A DNA stretch of 64,000 nt from Pseudomonas fragi (GCF_900105835.1 NZ_LT629783.1:3618501-3682500); one strand, 5' to 3'; positions 25,249-35,117 are shown, numbered from the stretch's first letter. Made by a program: numbers and translations. Notes: generated by a model not told the origin, from the letters alone.

Positions 25249-27684
25249 TTACCACTTGTAGTTGACGCTGGCCATGACGTTACGGCGGTCGCCGTAGTAG
25301 CAATAGAAACCGTCGCAGGTCGACAGGTATTCCTTGTCGAATACGTTGTTGGCGTTCACAGAAACCGTGGCGCCCTTGAGCGTTGTACTGACCTTGCCCA
25401 AGTCGTAATGCACCGCGGCGTCGTAGACGGTGTAAGCGTCGGTGTGGCCATAAGAAGCGTCGGGCACATAAGCCATGCTGCCGATTGCGATGTTGTCGGT
25501 CTCGCCAATATAGCGGGCACCAAAGCCGACGCCGAAGCCATCCAGTACGCCTTTGTGCCAGGTGTAGTCCGCCCAGATCGAGGCTTGATGTTCAGGTGTC
25601 AGGGGGAGTGGACGGTTCTTGTCCAGCGGGTCGGAGACCTTGGTCATCTTGGTGTTGGCATAGGTGTAGGCAGCGGTCAGTTTAAGGTTCTCGTTGACGT
25701 TGCCCACGGCCTCCAGCTCCACGCCGCGCACGTTGGCTTCACCCAGTGGCCGGCTTACACCCAGGGTGTCGCTGAGCACGATGTTTTTGCGGGTCAGGTC
25801 ATACACGGCAGCGGTGAACAGCATCTCGGTGCCGGGTGGCTGGTACTTGAGGCCCACTTCGTATTGCTTGCCGGTGCCGGGCTTGAACGCTTTGCCGCCA
25901 AAGCCACCCGGCTCGGCCTGGAACGATTCGGCATAGGACACATAAGGCGTGAAGCCGGAATCGAACACATAGCTCAGCGCGGCATTGCCAGTGAAGGCAC
26001 TGTCATCACGTTTGTCGCGTGCGTTGTTCTCGTTGTAGAACGTGGTGTCGGTGTGCAGCCAGTCCTGGCGTCCGCCCAGGGTCAGGCGCCAGTTGTCCAG
26101 CGCCATCTGGTCTTGCAGGTAGAGGCCGGTGTCACGGGTTTTCTGGTTGTAGTCGTTATAAGCGGTGTACTTGACGTTGCTGAAATCCTGCCCGTAGATC
26201 GGGTTGATGATGTTGCTGGCTGGAGCGGCGCCGTATTGCCATTTGTAGTTAGTGTTGACGCGCTGGTGGTCGAGGCCGATCAGTACCGTGTGCTTGAGGG
26301 CTCCCGTGTTGAAGTCCGCCTGGAAGTTGTTATCCACGGCGAACTGGCTGATGTCTTCGTTCACGATATTGGCGCCGCGCTGCACGGTACCGTCGTCGGC
26401 AACGGAGCCGTAGTAACCGCCTGCAGTGATGCCCTGAAACGACAGGTCGCTTTTGGTGTAGCGCAAGTTCTGACGGAACTGCCATACATCGTCAAAGCGG
26501 TGTTCGAAGGCGTAGCCGAGTGCGTAGTAGGTCTTGTCGTAGAACTCCCACTTCGGGTCACCCAGGTTCTCGTGATACTTCACCTTGCCCGCCGGTGAGT
26601 CGACCTTGGTGCCCTGGATCGGCAAGAACTGGCTGGTGATACCCGTGTCGTCACGGTTGAACTGGCTGAGGAAGGTCAGCTTGGTGTCCGGGTCGATGTT
26701 CCAGGTCAGGCTAGGCGCGAGGTTGTAGCGCTTGTCTTCGTTGTGATCGATCGCGGTGTTGCTGTCGCGTACCAGGCCGCTGATGCGGTACAGAAAGCGG
26801 CCTTCATCATCGATCGGGCCGGTGCTGTCGAAGCTGATTTGTTTGCGCTGGTAGCTGCCGACTTGTACCTGCACTTCATGGCTCGGGGTGTCTTGCGGGC
26901 GACGGCTGACCATATCCAGCAAGCCCCCGGCAGGGGTCTGGCCGTAGACCGATGACGCTGGGCCACGGAGCAGGGCTACGCGCTCCAGGTCCCAGGTTTC
27001 CAGCTTGGGCATGGTGTAGGAACCCTTGGGCAGCGGCAGGCCGTCGAGAAACTGGGTAGGTTCGAAGCCGCGTACCTTCAGCCACTCTGAGCGGCTGTCG
27101 CTGCCATAGCTGCTGGCCGTAACGCCGGGCATGTAACGAACCGCATCATCCAGGTTCTGCACCGCCCGATCCTGCATCTGGCTGCGGGTGGCCACGGAGA
27201 TGGAGCGGGGGGCTTCAGCCAGCGAGGTATCGGTTTTGGTACCCGACGCCGTACGTTGGGCGAGGTAACCATCCACCGGGCCCCAGGCACTTTCGTAAGT
27301 GCCCTGGCCGGAAATGGTCGTTGCGCCCAGGGCCAATGCGCCCTGGGGGATTTCGATCAGCGTGAAGCTGCCCGCACTGCCCGGCACCAATTGCAACCCG
27401 CTCCCCTGCAACGCTTCGCGCATCGCTGTCGTGGCTTCGAACGTGCCCTTGACCGGTGCCGAGGTTTTGCCTGCCAGCAAGGACGAGTCGATGGCCAGGG
27501 TGATGCCGGCCTGGCTGGCGATCTGGTTCAGGGTGGCCGCCAACGGACCGGCGGGCAGGTTGTAGCTGCGCGCAGAGGATGCCTGCTCGGCGGCCATCAG
27601 CGGGGTGCTGGCCAGCGGGGCGCTAAGGGCAATGGCGACAGCCAACAGGCTGGGACGCAAAAACGTGTCGAGGGTGCGGGACAT
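25249..27684 (-). CDS. TonB-dependent siderophore receptor with STN signalling domain (FecA/FpvA type)
   Basis: 811 residues. The signal peptide starts MSRTLDTFLRPSLLAVAIAL and ends near MAA. The STN secretin/TonB short domain (about 40-100: NLPAGPLAATLNQIASQAGI, AMREALQGSGLQL) shows transcription signalling through a FecR-like anti-sigma factor. The plug (SIRSV-type SQMQDRAVQNLDDAVRYMPG, RGFEPTQFLDGLPLP) and 22-strand barrel follow, ending in tryptophan (VNYKW) for outer-membrane assembly. It takes up a ferric siderophore; the ligand is unknown. The neighbouring FecR and ECF sigma genes complete the cell-surface signalling triad. Confidence 0.95.
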   Translation of the reverse strand: MSRTLDTFLRPSLLAVAIALSAPLASTPLMAAEQASSARSYNLPAGPLAATLNQIASQAGITLAIDSSLLAGKTSAPVKGTFEATTAMREALQGSGLQLVPGSAGSFTLIEIPQGALALGATTISGQGTYESAWGPVDGYLAQRTASGTKTDTSLAEAPRSISVATRSQMQDRAVQNLDDAVRYMPGVTASSYGSDSRSEWLKVRGFEPTQFLDGLPLPKGSYTMPKLETWDLERVALLRGPASSVYGQTPAGGLLDMVSRRPQDTPSHEVQVQVGSYQRKQISFDSTGPIDDEGRFLYRISGLVRDSNTAIDHNEDKRYNLAPSLTWNIDPDTKLTFLSQFNRDDTGITSQFLPIQGTKVDSPAGKVKYHENLGDPKWEFYDKTYYALGYAFEHRFDDVWQFRQNLRYTKSDLSFQGITAGGYYGSVADDGTVQRGANIVNEDISQFAVDNNFQADFNTGALKHTVLIGLDHQRVNTNYKWQYGAAPASNIINPIYGQDFSNVKYTAYNDYNQKTRDTGLYLQDQMALDNWRLTLGGRQDWLHTDTTFYNENNARDKRDDSAFTGNAALSYVFDSGFTPYVSYAESFQAEPGGFGGKAFKPGTGKQYEVGLKYQPPGTEMLFTAAVYDLTRKNIVLSDTLGVSRPLGEANVRGVELEAVGNVNENLKLTAAYTYANTKMTKVSDPLDKNRPLPLTPEHQASIWADYTWHKGVLDGFGVGFGARYIGETDNIAIGSMAYVPDASYGHTDAYTVYDAAVHYDLGKVSTTLKGATVSVNANNVFDKEYLSTCDGFYCYYGDRRNVMASVNYKW

Positions 27685-27774
27685 TCGGCGGGTTCCTGAA
27701 TGGAAATGTTTCTTAATGCCTATCTGCCGCACGAGATTGGAAAAGTGATAGGGCTGATTGAAAATAATTTAGAT

Positions 27775-28752
27775 TCAGTTCGCCGCAGGCTTGGCGCTGA
27801 CAGTGACCCACCATGGGGTACGTTGCCGGATCTCGACCGGCAAGGTCGGCAGCAGGGCGTTGAGTGCCAGCTCCACATTGTTCAGCGGGAAGCTGCCAGT
27901 GATGCGCAGGTCGGCTACTTCAGGCGCTACGCCCAGGTGGCCGCGCTGGTAGCGGTTGAGTTCACCCACCATGTCGGCCAGGCGCACGTTGTCCAGCACC
28001 AGCATGCCCCGTGTCCAGGCATCGGCTCCGGGGCTGACGGCATACATCTGGCCCAGACGGTCGCGGTGCATCAGCACTTGCTGACCTTCGCTGTAGATGG
28101 TCTGTTCGACGCTATCTTGGGGTTGGGTCTGCACCCGTGATTGCAGCACGCTCAGGCGCGTGCCGTCGTCTTCACGCTTGACCATGAAGCGCGTGCCCAG
28201 GGCCAGCAAGCTGCCATCGCGGGTTTGTACGATAAAGGGCCGAGGGTCGCCGTGGCCGGTCTCGACCATGATCTCGCCTTCTTGCAGGACGATGCGCCGG
28301 GTGCTGTCGTCAAACTGCACATCGACTGCGCTATGGGTATTGAGGTTGAGCAGCGTGCCATCGGCCAGGCGCAGTTGGCGTTGTTCGCCGGTGGCAGTGC
28401 GCTGGTCGGCCATCCAGTAATCGATGGGCAGGTAGCTTTTACCGGCGAACAGGGCCAGCCCGCACACCAGTGCGACACTCGCCAGGCCACTACCGAGCTT
28501 GCGTACCCGTTGCTGCACGCCATTGCGGGCATTGAGCAGGGCGTTGCGCGCCGGGATGCCGGTGTTGCTGAAGCGCTGGTCGAGCATGCCCAGTTGTAAC
28601 CAGGCACGGGCGTGTTCTTCGCTGGCGCTGTACCACTTGGCGAATTCGGCCTGTTCCACGGCGCTGCCGTTGCCGCAATCCAGGCACAGTTGCCAGGCAA
28701 TGGCGGCGTCCAGCACCTGGGCCGAGACCGGTTTGGTATTGGCCTGGCTCAT
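27775..28752 (-). CDS. FecR-type anti-sigma factor / sigma regulator
   Basis: 325 residues. N-terminal DUF4880 sigma-binding part (AIAWQLCLDCGNGSAVEQAE; WYSASEEHARAWLQ), one membrane helix (GSGLASVALVCGLALFAG, about 95-112), periplasmic FecR domain (QLRLADGTLLNLNTHSAVDV; REGEIM-type QEGEIMVETGHGD), and C-terminal STN-like part (LRITGSFPLNNVELALNALL) that meets the receptor. It relays ligand-bound receptor status to the sigma factor. The start overlaps the sigma stop by ATGA (28749-28752), so translation is coupled; there is no other strong ribosome site. Confidence 0.94.
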   Translation of the reverse strand: MSQANTKPVSAQVLDAAIAWQLCLDCGNGSAVEQAEFAKWYSASEEHARAWLQLGMLDQRFSNTGIPARNALLNARNGVQQRVRKLGSGLASVALVCGLALFAGKSYLPIDYWMADQRTATGEQRQLRLADGTLLNLNTHSAVDVQFDDSTRRIVLQEGEIMVETGHGDPRPFIVQTRDGSLLALGTRFMVKREDDGTRLSVLQSRVQTQPQDSVEQTIYSEGQQVLMHRDRLGQMYAVSPGADAWTRGMLVLDNVRLADMVGELNRYQRGHLGVAPEVADLRITGSFPLNNVELALNALLPTLPVEIRQRTPWWVTVSAKPAAN

Positions 28753-29273
28753 GTCGGTTCGCCATACAGGGCGATATAGCACTGGCGGATGCCCTGGGCC
28801 AGGTATTGGCGCACACGGGGCACCGACACGCCCAGGCGTTCGGCGATTTCGGCGTGGGTCATGCCGTCGAGCCGGCTGTGCAGGAAGGCGGCGCGGGCTT
28901 TGCTCGACAGCTTGGCCAGCATGCGGTCGATGGCCTTGAGGTCTTCGAGGATCAGTTGCTGGGCCTCGGGCGAAGGCTGCTCGGCCTCGGGGATCAGCAT
29001 CAATTCGTTGAGCCAGGCCTGCTCCAGTGCGGCGCGCCGAAAATAGTCAAACAGCAGGCCCTTGGCGATGGCCGCCAAAAAGGCCCGGGGCTCGCGTGGA
29101 GCTTGCAGTCCGGTGCGGCCCAGCAGGCGCACGAAGGTGTCCTGGCTGAGGTCTTCGGCCCGTTGCGGGCAGGCCACGTTGCGTCGCAACCACGCCAGCA
29201 GCCAGCCGCGATGGTCGCGATAAAGCGCTCCAACCAGCTCACTGTGGGGGTTTTGGACTGACGACAAGGGCAT
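28749..29273 (-). CDS. ECF sigma factor, FecI/PvdS-like iron-starvation type
   Basis: 174 residues. Region 2 contains LYRDHRGWLLAWLRRNVAC and AEDLSQDTFVRLL; region 4 is AAFLHSRLDGMTHAEIAERL with VSVPRVRQYLAQGIRQC. It directs RNA polymerase to the receptor operon when the FecR protein signals. Start: ATG 29271-29273; a TTG at 29283-29285 is in frame and also possible since neither has a clear ribosome site. A Fur-type box lies upstream at 29292. The sequence of sigma, FecR and receptor genes is the standard order. Confidence 0.94.
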   Translation of the reverse strand: MPLSSVQNPHSELVGALYRDHRGWLLAWLRRNVACPQRAEDLSQDTFVRLLGRTGLQAPREPRAFLAAIAKGLLFDYFRRAALEQAWLNELMLIPEAEQPSPEAQQLILEDLKAIDRMLAKLSSKARAAFLHSRLDGMTHAEIAERLGVSVPRVRQYLAQGIRQCYIALYGEPT

Positions 29274-29291
29274 CACCGACTGCAAGTTTTA

Positions 29292-29310
29292 ACTAACGAT
29301 AATTATTCGC
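29292..29310 (-). promoter_or_regulatory. Fur box upstream of the ECF sigma gene
   Basis: ACTAACGATAATTATTCGC matches 13 of 19 positions of the GATAATGATAATCATTATC consensus. It lies 19 bp before the sigma ATG, so Fe-Fur would repress sigma and thus the whole unit. Assigned by match and position only. Confidence 0.65.
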
Positions 29311-29380
29311 GATTGTGGCAGAGGGAATGGTCCTACGCAATTGACGCTCATCGGATGACTTTTGGACGTTGTTGTCTGTT

Positions 29381-29498
29381 GCCCTCACCCCAACCCCAAC
29401 CCTCTCCCGGAGGGAGAGGGGGCTAAAGGCAAAAGCAATTTTGCGCAACAACACAAGTCAGTCCCCTCTCCCTCCGGGAGAGGGTTAGGGTGAGGGGG
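29381..29498. repeat. CCCTCTCCC-type REP element
   Basis: GCCCTCACCCCAACCCCAAC plus CCTCTCCCGGAGGGAGAGGG at the left, with the inverted copy CCTCTCCCTCCGGGAGAGGG and TTAGGGTGAGGG at the right. Confidence 0.88.
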
Positions 29499-29501
29499 CT
29501 C

Positions 29502-30212
29502 TTAAAAACCGTGCATCTGCTTGCGCCGCTGCCACTGGTTGAGCCGCTGTTGCAAGGCCAGGGGACTGTCGATGCCCTGTGCCCGGGCGCGGCTGAACAG
29601 GATCAGCGCCAGCTCGGCAGTGGCCAAGGCGTCGGCGCTGGCGTTGTGGCGGTCTTCGACCTGCAGGTTGAAGTGATTGATCCACTGGTCGAGCCCGGCT
29701 TCGCGCTGATGCACCTGCGGGCACAGCATCGGAGCCAGTGCCGCCACATCCATAAACGGGTGCTGCAAGCGGTAGCCCAGGCTGTCCTTGAGCGCACGGG
29801 TGAGCATGTGCTGGTCAAACGGCGCATGGAACGCCAGCACCGGGCTATCACCCACAAAGTCCATGAATTCGAGCAGGGCATCCACCGGGTCACTGCCTGC
29901 AGCAATGGCCGCAGGCCCCAGGCCATGCAGCAATATGCTGGGGCTCAGAGCGCTGTCGGGACGCTGCAGGGTACGTTCAAACGCCTGGCCCAGGTCGATC
30001 GCACCGTCTTCAATGACCACTGCACCCATCGACAGCACCTGATCGCGGTTAAGGTTCAGGCCGCTGGTCTCCAGGTCCACCACGACCCAGCGTTGCGTGC
30101 GCAATGGCGCCTCGCTCAACGCCGGGGCGGGCGCCAGTTGCTGCAGGCGTTGCTGCTGTTCAAGGCTCAGCAGCGGCTTTTTGCGCGGCAACAACCAGGA
30201 CAACAGGCTCAT
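29502..30212 (-). CDS. 3'-5' exonuclease, DnaQ/PolIII-epsilon-like
   Basis: 236 residues. After a basic N-terminus (LLPRKKPLLSLEQQQRLQQL), the DEDDh exonuclease fold shows ExoI VVVDLETSGLNLNRDQVLSM, ExoII (VLAFHAPFDQHMLTRAL) and ExoIII HNASADALATAELALIL. It is not the replicative epsilon: there is no polymerase-binding tail and the gene lies next to the CBS/DUF294 gene, a pairing conserved in Pseudomonas. The ATG overlaps that gene's stop by ATGA (30209-30212), so the two are translated together. Confidence 0.9.
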   Translation of the reverse strand: MSLLSWLLPRKKPLLSLEQQQRLQQLAPAPALSEAPLRTQRWVVVDLETSGLNLNRDQVLSMGAVVIEDGAIDLGQAFERTLQRPDSALSPSILLHGLGPAAIAAGSDPVDALLEFMDFVGDSPVLAFHAPFDQHMLTRALKDSLGYRLQHPFMDVAALAPMLCPQVHQREAGLDQWINHFNLQVEDRHNASADALATAELALILFSRARAQGIDSPLALQQRLNQWQRRKQMHGF

Positions 30213-32143
30213 AGCTGATACCGCAGGGCCAGGCTGCTTTGCAGACGCTGGGCCTGACGCAGCGCTTCACGCAGGATACGGCGGTCCAGCTGGTTGAGGC
30301 TGTCGGGGTCGACACGGTTGGAGTACGGGCGGTTTTCCCGGGTTTGCAACTGGTGCTGTTGCATGCGGGTTTGCTGGATAAAGTGATACGCCTCCTCGTA
30401 GGCCGCGCCGTCCAGCGCTTCAATCACGTCCAGAGCGACCAGTTGGCGCAAGCGTTCCAGGGTGTTGTTGGCTTCGACACCGTTGGCCAGCGCCAGCAGG
30501 CGCGCACCGTCGACAAAAGGCGTGAGGCCCTGGACCTTGAGGTCGAGGGTGGCCTTGTCGCTGCCTTTGCGCTCCAGCACAAATTCGCGAAAACGCCCCA
30601 CCGGCGGGCGGTGACGCAACGCGTTGTCGGCCATCATGCGCTGGAACAGGCGGTTGTCGGCCACTTGCTCAAGGATGCCGCGGCGCAGCTGCGCGCAGCC
30701 CTGTTCATCGCCCCAGACCACGCGCAGGTCGAAATAGATGGTGCTGGCCAGCAGGTTTTCCGGAGTGGCCTCGCGGATAAAGGCGCCAAAGCGGCGCGCC
30801 CATTCAGCACGGGACAGGCACAGCTCGGGGTTGCCGGCCATGATATTGCCCTTGCACAGGGTAAAACCGCAGGCCGCCAGGTGCTGGTTGATCTGCTGGG
30901 CGATGGGCAGCAGGCGTTGGCGAATATTGGCGGCCTCTGCAGCGTCCCTGGCCTCGAACAGGATGCCGTTGTCCTGGTCAGTGTGCAGGGTTTGCTCGCG
31001 TCGTCCTTCGCTGCCAAAGCACAGCCAGGTAAACGGCACGCCGGGGTCACCCTTGTCGGCCAGCACCAGCTCGATCACCCGGCAGACGGTGTGATCGTTG
31101 AGCTGGGTGATGATATGGGTGATCTGCGTGGAAGACGCGCCATGGGCCAGCATGCGCTCAACCAACTGGCCGATTTCGCCGCGCAGGTTGATCAGGGTGT
31201 CCAGCCGGGGAGCATGGCGGATGGTACGCGCCAGGTGCACCAGGTCGACCCTTTGCAGGGAGAACAGATCGCGCTCGGAAACAACGCCACACAAGCGTTG
31301 ATCTTTAACCAGGCACACGTGGGCAATATGCCGCTCGGTCATGGCGATGGCGGCGTCGAAAGCGCTGTGGTCGGGGCTCAGGTAGAACGGCTCGGGGGTC
31401 ATGTGCTGATCGATGGCCTGCGCGAAGTCCTCAATGCCATTGGCCACCACCTGCCGCAGGTCGCGCAGGGTGAAAATCCCCAGCGGGGCCTTGTGCTCGT
31501 CGACCACAACAATGCTGCCCACTTGCTGTTCGTGCATCAGCCGAACGGCTTCGCGCAGGGCAACGTCCGGGGCGCAGGTCACGGGATGGCGCATGGCCAG
31601 TTCGCCCAGGCGGGTATTGAGCGAGTATTGCGTGCCGAGGGTTTGCGCGGCTTTTTGCTGCACTTGCTGATTGACCTTGTCGAGCAGGCTGCTGACGCCG
31701 CGCAGGGCAAAGTCGCGGAACTCGTCAGACAGGGCAAACAGCTTGATAAATGCGGGCTTGTTCAGTTGCAGGCAGAACGTATCTTCGGCGGCGCGGTGTT
31801 CGGTGCGGGTGGCGCGCTCGCCCAGCAGCGCGGCCAGGGGGAAGCACTCGCCAGCGGTGATCTCGAAGGTGGTCTGGGCCTCTTCACGGCCTTCGTGGGT
31901 ACGCTCGCCGACCACGCGGCCCTGCTTGACGATATAGAAATGTTCCACCGGCCCGTCAGTCGGTCGGATGATGCTTTCGCCCGGGGCATAGAAGCGCAGT
32001 TGGCACTGCTCGACCAGGTACGCCAGGTGAGTGTTTTCCATTTGGTTGAACGGCGGGAATCGCTGCAAAAACTGCATGGTGCCGTGAATGTTCTGCAACA
32101 CCGCGGTTTTCCCTGCCTGGAGAAACGCATCCGATTTACTCAT
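30209..32143 (-). CDS. cNMP-binding, CBS-pair, DUF294 nucleotidyltransferase-like protein
   Basis: 644 residues in four parts. About 20-140 is a cyclic-nucleotide-binding fold (FPPFNQMENTHLAYLVEQCQ, FYIVKQGRVVGERT). About 170-290 holds two CBS motifs (AVRLMHEQQVGSIVVVDEHK; AIAMTERHIAHVCLVKDQRL). About 320-480 is the DUF294 nucleotidyltransferase region with FGSEGRREQTLHTDQDNGIL, whose G-S and D-x-D residues are intact. The rest is the DUF294 C-terminal substrate-binding part. The combination suggests a nucleotide-sensing regulator or uridylyltransferase-like enzyme. The actual activity is not established. It overlaps the exonuclease gene. Confidence 0.9.
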   Translation of the reverse strand: MSKSDAFLQAGKTAVLQNIHGTMQFLQRFPPFNQMENTHLAYLVEQCQLRFYAPGESIIRPTDGPVEHFYIVKQGRVVGERTHEGREEAQTTFEITAGECFPLAALLGERATRTEHRAAEDTFCLQLNKPAFIKLFALSDEFRDFALRGVSSLLDKVNQQVQQKAAQTLGTQYSLNTRLGELAMRHPVTCAPDVALREAVRLMHEQQVGSIVVVDEHKAPLGIFTLRDLRQVVANGIEDFAQAIDQHMTPEPFYLSPDHSAFDAAIAMTERHIAHVCLVKDQRLCGVVSERDLFSLQRVDLVHLARTIRHAPRLDTLINLRGEIGQLVERMLAHGASSTQITHIITQLNDHTVCRVIELVLADKGDPGVPFTWLCFGSEGRREQTLHTDQDNGILFEARDAAEAANIRQRLLPIAQQINQHLAACGFTLCKGNIMAGNPELCLSRAEWARRFGAFIREATPENLLASTIYFDLRVVWGDEQGCAQLRRGILEQVADNRLFQRMMADNALRHRPPVGRFREFVLERKGSDKATLDLKVQGLTPFVDGARLLALANGVEANNTLERLRQLVALDVIEALDGAAYEEAYHFIQQTRMQQHQLQTRENRPYSNRVDPDSLNQLDRRILREALRQAQRLQSSLALRYQL

Positions 32144-32437
32144 TACTGATACCGCGTGGTGGGTTGTGAACCGTTGTTGTTATGACCGGCCAGGGCTGCG
32201 CCCTGTGGTGTTTTTCTATCCCTCATGCTCGGCGGTCTGCGTCCGGGTGCCCATTGGACGTAAGTCTAGGGGGCATCAGGCCATGACTGTTTTAGAAAAT
32301 TCGTACAGGTTTTTTGTGTGTTTCTTGTTCTTATAGGCTTGGAAATACCTACGGCTGAGCGCACATTGGCATTCTGTAATGGATAACCGACTACGCTGTT
32401 AGGATATTTCGCCTGCAAGTCCGCTTCCGGGAAGCCT

Positions 32438-32878
32438 ATGACTGAACACGACATTTTGACTGACGCCGAAAAAGAGGCCTTGCAAGAGGTCATGCAGACA
32501 CCTGCTTCGGCCTCGTCATGTGTGTTGATTGTTGAAGACGACCCCGTGGCGCGGGAGTTGTTGGCCGAGTTTCTGGAGCTCAACGCGATTGAGTGCCTCA
32601 AGGCCAGTAATGAAGAGGAAGCGCTGGCGCTGCTGGCAGCGGGCCAGCCGATCAACCTGATGCTCACCGATTTGCGCATGCTGCCCCACGACGGTTTGCA
32701 TCTGATCCGCAAGGTGCGTGAGTCCGAGCGGGCGGCCTTGCCGATCATCATCATGTCGGGTGACGCCAATGTGCGTGACGCCATCGATGCCATGCACCTG
32801 AGCGTGGTGGACTTTCTGCTCAAGCCCATTGATACCGACAAGTTGCTCAAGCTGATCCGCCAGGAGCTGGGCATCTAG
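32438..32878 (+). CDS. single-domain response regulator
   Basis: 146 residues. A 27-residue N-terminal extension (MTEHDILTDAEKEALQEVMQ) precedes a complete receiver: acidic pocket VLIVEDDPVA (Glu33-Asp35), phospho-acceptor Asp78 in LMLTDLRM, switch Ser in IIIMSGDANV, and conserved lysine in LLKPID. There is no output domain and no histidine kinase nearby, so it is an orphan regulator acting through protein contacts. ATG 32438 follows GGGAAG closely. 294 bp of mostly AT-rich, otherwise featureless sequence precede it. Confidence 0.92.
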   Translation: MTEHDILTDAEKEALQEVMQTPASASSCVLIVEDDPVARELLAEFLELNAIECLKASNEEEALALLAAGQPINLMLTDLRMLPHDGLHLIRKVRESERAALPIIIMSGDANVRDAIDAMHLSVVDFLLKPIDTDKLLKLIRQELGI

Positions 32879-32897
32879 GGCTTGTTCCTGCAGGCAT

Positions 32898-32928
32898 AAA
32901 AAAGCCCCGAATATTCGGGGCTTTTTTT
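32898..32928. terminator. bidirectional terminator between response regulator and glcB
   Basis: AAAAAAGCCCCGAAT with ATTCGGGGCTTTTTTT, a perfect stem with A and T runs on both sides, serving both convergent genes. Confidence 0.93.
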
Positions 32929-32939
32929 ATTGCTGCGGG

Positions 32940-35117
32940 TTACAGGCCGTTTTTGGCCTTGAACTCGCGACGACGACGGTGCAGTACCGGCTCGGTATAG
33001 CCGTTAGGCTGCTTGGTGCCTTCGATCACCAGTTCGACTGCCGCCTGGAAGGCGATGTTGCTGTCGAAGTTCGGTGCCAGCGGGCGGTACTGCGCATCGT
33101 TGGCGTTCTGGCGGTCAACCACCGGTGCCATGCGCTTGAGGCTTGCCATGACCTGGTCTTCATTGACGATGCCATGACGCAGCCAGTTGGCGATGTGCTG
33201 GCTGGAAATACGCAGCGTGGCACGGTCTTCCATCAGGCCGATGTCATTGATGTCCGGCACCTTCGAACAACCCACGCCCTGGTCGATCCAGCGCACAACG
33301 TAGCCCAGGATGCCCTGGGAGTTGTTGTCCAGTTCGTTCTGGATCTGTTCCGGAGTCCACTGCGGGTTCACCGCCAGGGGGATGGTCAGGATATCGTCCA
33401 CCGAGGCCGGTGCGCGCTTGGCCAGTTCGGCCTGACGGGCGAACACGTCAACCTTGTGGTAATGCAGTGCGTGCAGGGCGGCGGCGGTCGGCGACGGCAC
33501 CCAGGCAGTGTTGGCGCCGGCCAGCGGGTGGGCGATTTTCTGCTCCAGCATGGCGGCCATCAGATCGGGCATGGCCCACATGCCTTTACCGATTTGCGCA
33601 CGACCTTGCAGGCCAGTGCTCAAGCCGACATCGACGTTGTTGTTTTCGTAGGCCGAAATCCACTTCTGGGCTTTCATGTCGGCCTTGCGTACTACCGGGC
33701 CGGCTTCCATCGAGGTGTGAATTTCGTCGCCAGTGCGGTCCAGGAAGCCGGTGTTGATAAACACCACGCGCTCGCTGGCGGCTTTGATACAGGCCTTGAG
33801 GTTGACCGTGGTGCGGCGCTCTTCGTCCATGATCCCGACTTTGAGCGTATTGCGTGGCAGCTTGAGCACGTCTTCGATGCGGCCGAACAGCTCGTTGGTG
33901 AACGCGGCCTCTTCAGCACCGTGCATCTTCGGCTTGACGATGTACACCGAGCCGGTGCGGCTGTTGCTGCGCGTGGCCTTGCCGTTGAGGCTGTGGATCG
34001 CCGCCAGGCTGGTGAGCAGGCCGTCGAGGATGCCTTCAGGCACTTCGTTGCCGTCTTTGTCGAGGATCGCGTCGATGGTCATCAGGTGACCGACGTTGCG
34101 CACGAACAGCAGCGAACGGCCATGCAGGCTGACGGTGCCGCCGTTGGGTGCGGTGTACTCGCGGTCCGGGTTCATGGTGCGGGTGAAGGTCGTGCCGCCC
34201 TTGGACACTTGCTCGCTGAGGTCGCCTTTCATCAGGCCTAGCCAGTTGCGGTAGATCACCACCTTGTCATCGGCATCGACGGCGGCAACCGAGTCTTCGC
34301 AGTCCATGATGGTGGTCAGGGCGGCTTCCATCAGCACGTCCTTGACCCCGGCGGCATCGGTCTGGCCGACAGGGCTGGAGGCGTCGATCTGGATTTCGAA
34401 GTGCAGGCCGTTGTGCTTGAGCAGCACAGCCGTCGGCGCTGCGGCCGAACCGTGGTAACCGATCAGCTGTGCGGTGTCACGCAGGCCGCTGCTGGCGCCG
34501 CCCTTGAGGGTCACCTGCAGGGCACCGCCGACGATGGCGTAGCCGGTGGCATCAGTATGCGAGGCACCGGTCAGGGGCGCGGCCTCGTCGAGGAAGGCGC
34601 GGGCGAAGGCAATGACCTTGTCGCCGCGAACCTTGTTGTAGCCTTTGCCCTTTTCGGCGCCGTCGGCTTCGCTGATGGCATCGGTGCCATACAGTGCGTC
34701 GTAGAGCGAGCCCCAGCGGGCGTTCGAAGCATTGAGGGCAAAGCGCGCATTCATCACCGGCACCACCAGCTGCGGGCCGGCCATGCGGGCGATTTCGTCA
34801 TCGACGTTTTGCGTCGTTGCCTGGAAATCTGCCGCTTCTGGCTGCAGATACCCGATGTCCTGGAGGAAGGCCTTATAAGCCACGGCGTCATGGGCCTTGC
34901 CGGCCTGGGCCTGGTGCCAGGCGTCGATGCGCGCCTGCAAATCATCGCGTTTGGCGAGCAGTGCTTTGTTCTTGGGTGCCAGGTCATTGATGACCTTGTC
35001 GGCACCGGCCCAGAACTGATCGGCGGTGAGGCCGGTACCGGGGATAGCTTCGTTGTTGACGAAGTCGAACAGGACTTTGGCGACCTGCAGGCCACCGACG
35101 TGAACGTGTTCAGTCAT
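32940..35117 (-). CDS. glcB: malate synthase G
   Basis: 725 residues. [20 protein letters not shown] starts the G isoform. Signatures include [60 protein letters not shown], and the acid/base-bearing [20 protein letters not shown]. It condenses glyoxylate and acetyl-CoA to malate in the glyoxylate shunt. ATG 35115-35117 has GAGG 6 nt upstream. A palindrome (35225-35252), about 110 bp upstream, resembles a carbon-flux regulator site. The gene shares a terminator with the preceding response regulator. Confidence 0.97.
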   Translation of the reverse strand: MTEHVHVGGLQVAKVLFDFVNNEAIPGTGLTADQFWAGADKVINDLAPKNKALLAKRDDLQARIDAWHQAQAGKAHDAVAYKAFLQDIGYLQPEAADFQATTQNVDDEIARMAGPQLVVPVMNARFALNASNARWGSLYDALYGTDAISEADGAEKGKGYNKVRGDKVIAFARAFLDEAAPLTGASHTDATGYAIVGGALQVTLKGGASSGLRDTAQLIGYHGSAAAPTAVLLKHNGLHFEIQIDASSPVGQTDAAGVKDVLMEAALTTIMDCEDSVAAVDADDKVVIYRNWLGLMKGDLSEQVSKGGTTFTRTMNPDREYTAPNGGTVSLHGRSLLFVRNVGHLMTIDAILDKDGNEVPEGILDGLLTSLAAIHSLNGKATRSNSRTGSVYIVKPKMHGAEEAAFTNELFGRIEDVLKLPRNTLKVGIMDEERRTTVNLKACIKAASERVVFINTGFLDRTGDEIHTSMEAGPVVRKADMKAQKWISAYENNNVDVGLSTGLQGRAQIGKGMWAMPDLMAAMLEQKIAHPLAGANTAWVPSPTAAALHALHYHKVDVFARQAELAKRAPASVDDILTIPLAVNPQWTPEQIQNELDNNSQGILGYVVRWIDQGVGCSKVPDINDIGLMEDRATLRISSQHIANWLRHGIVNEDQVMASLKRMAPVVDRQNANDAQYRPLAPNFDSNIAFQAAVELVIEGTKQPNGYTEPVLHRRRREFKAKNGL

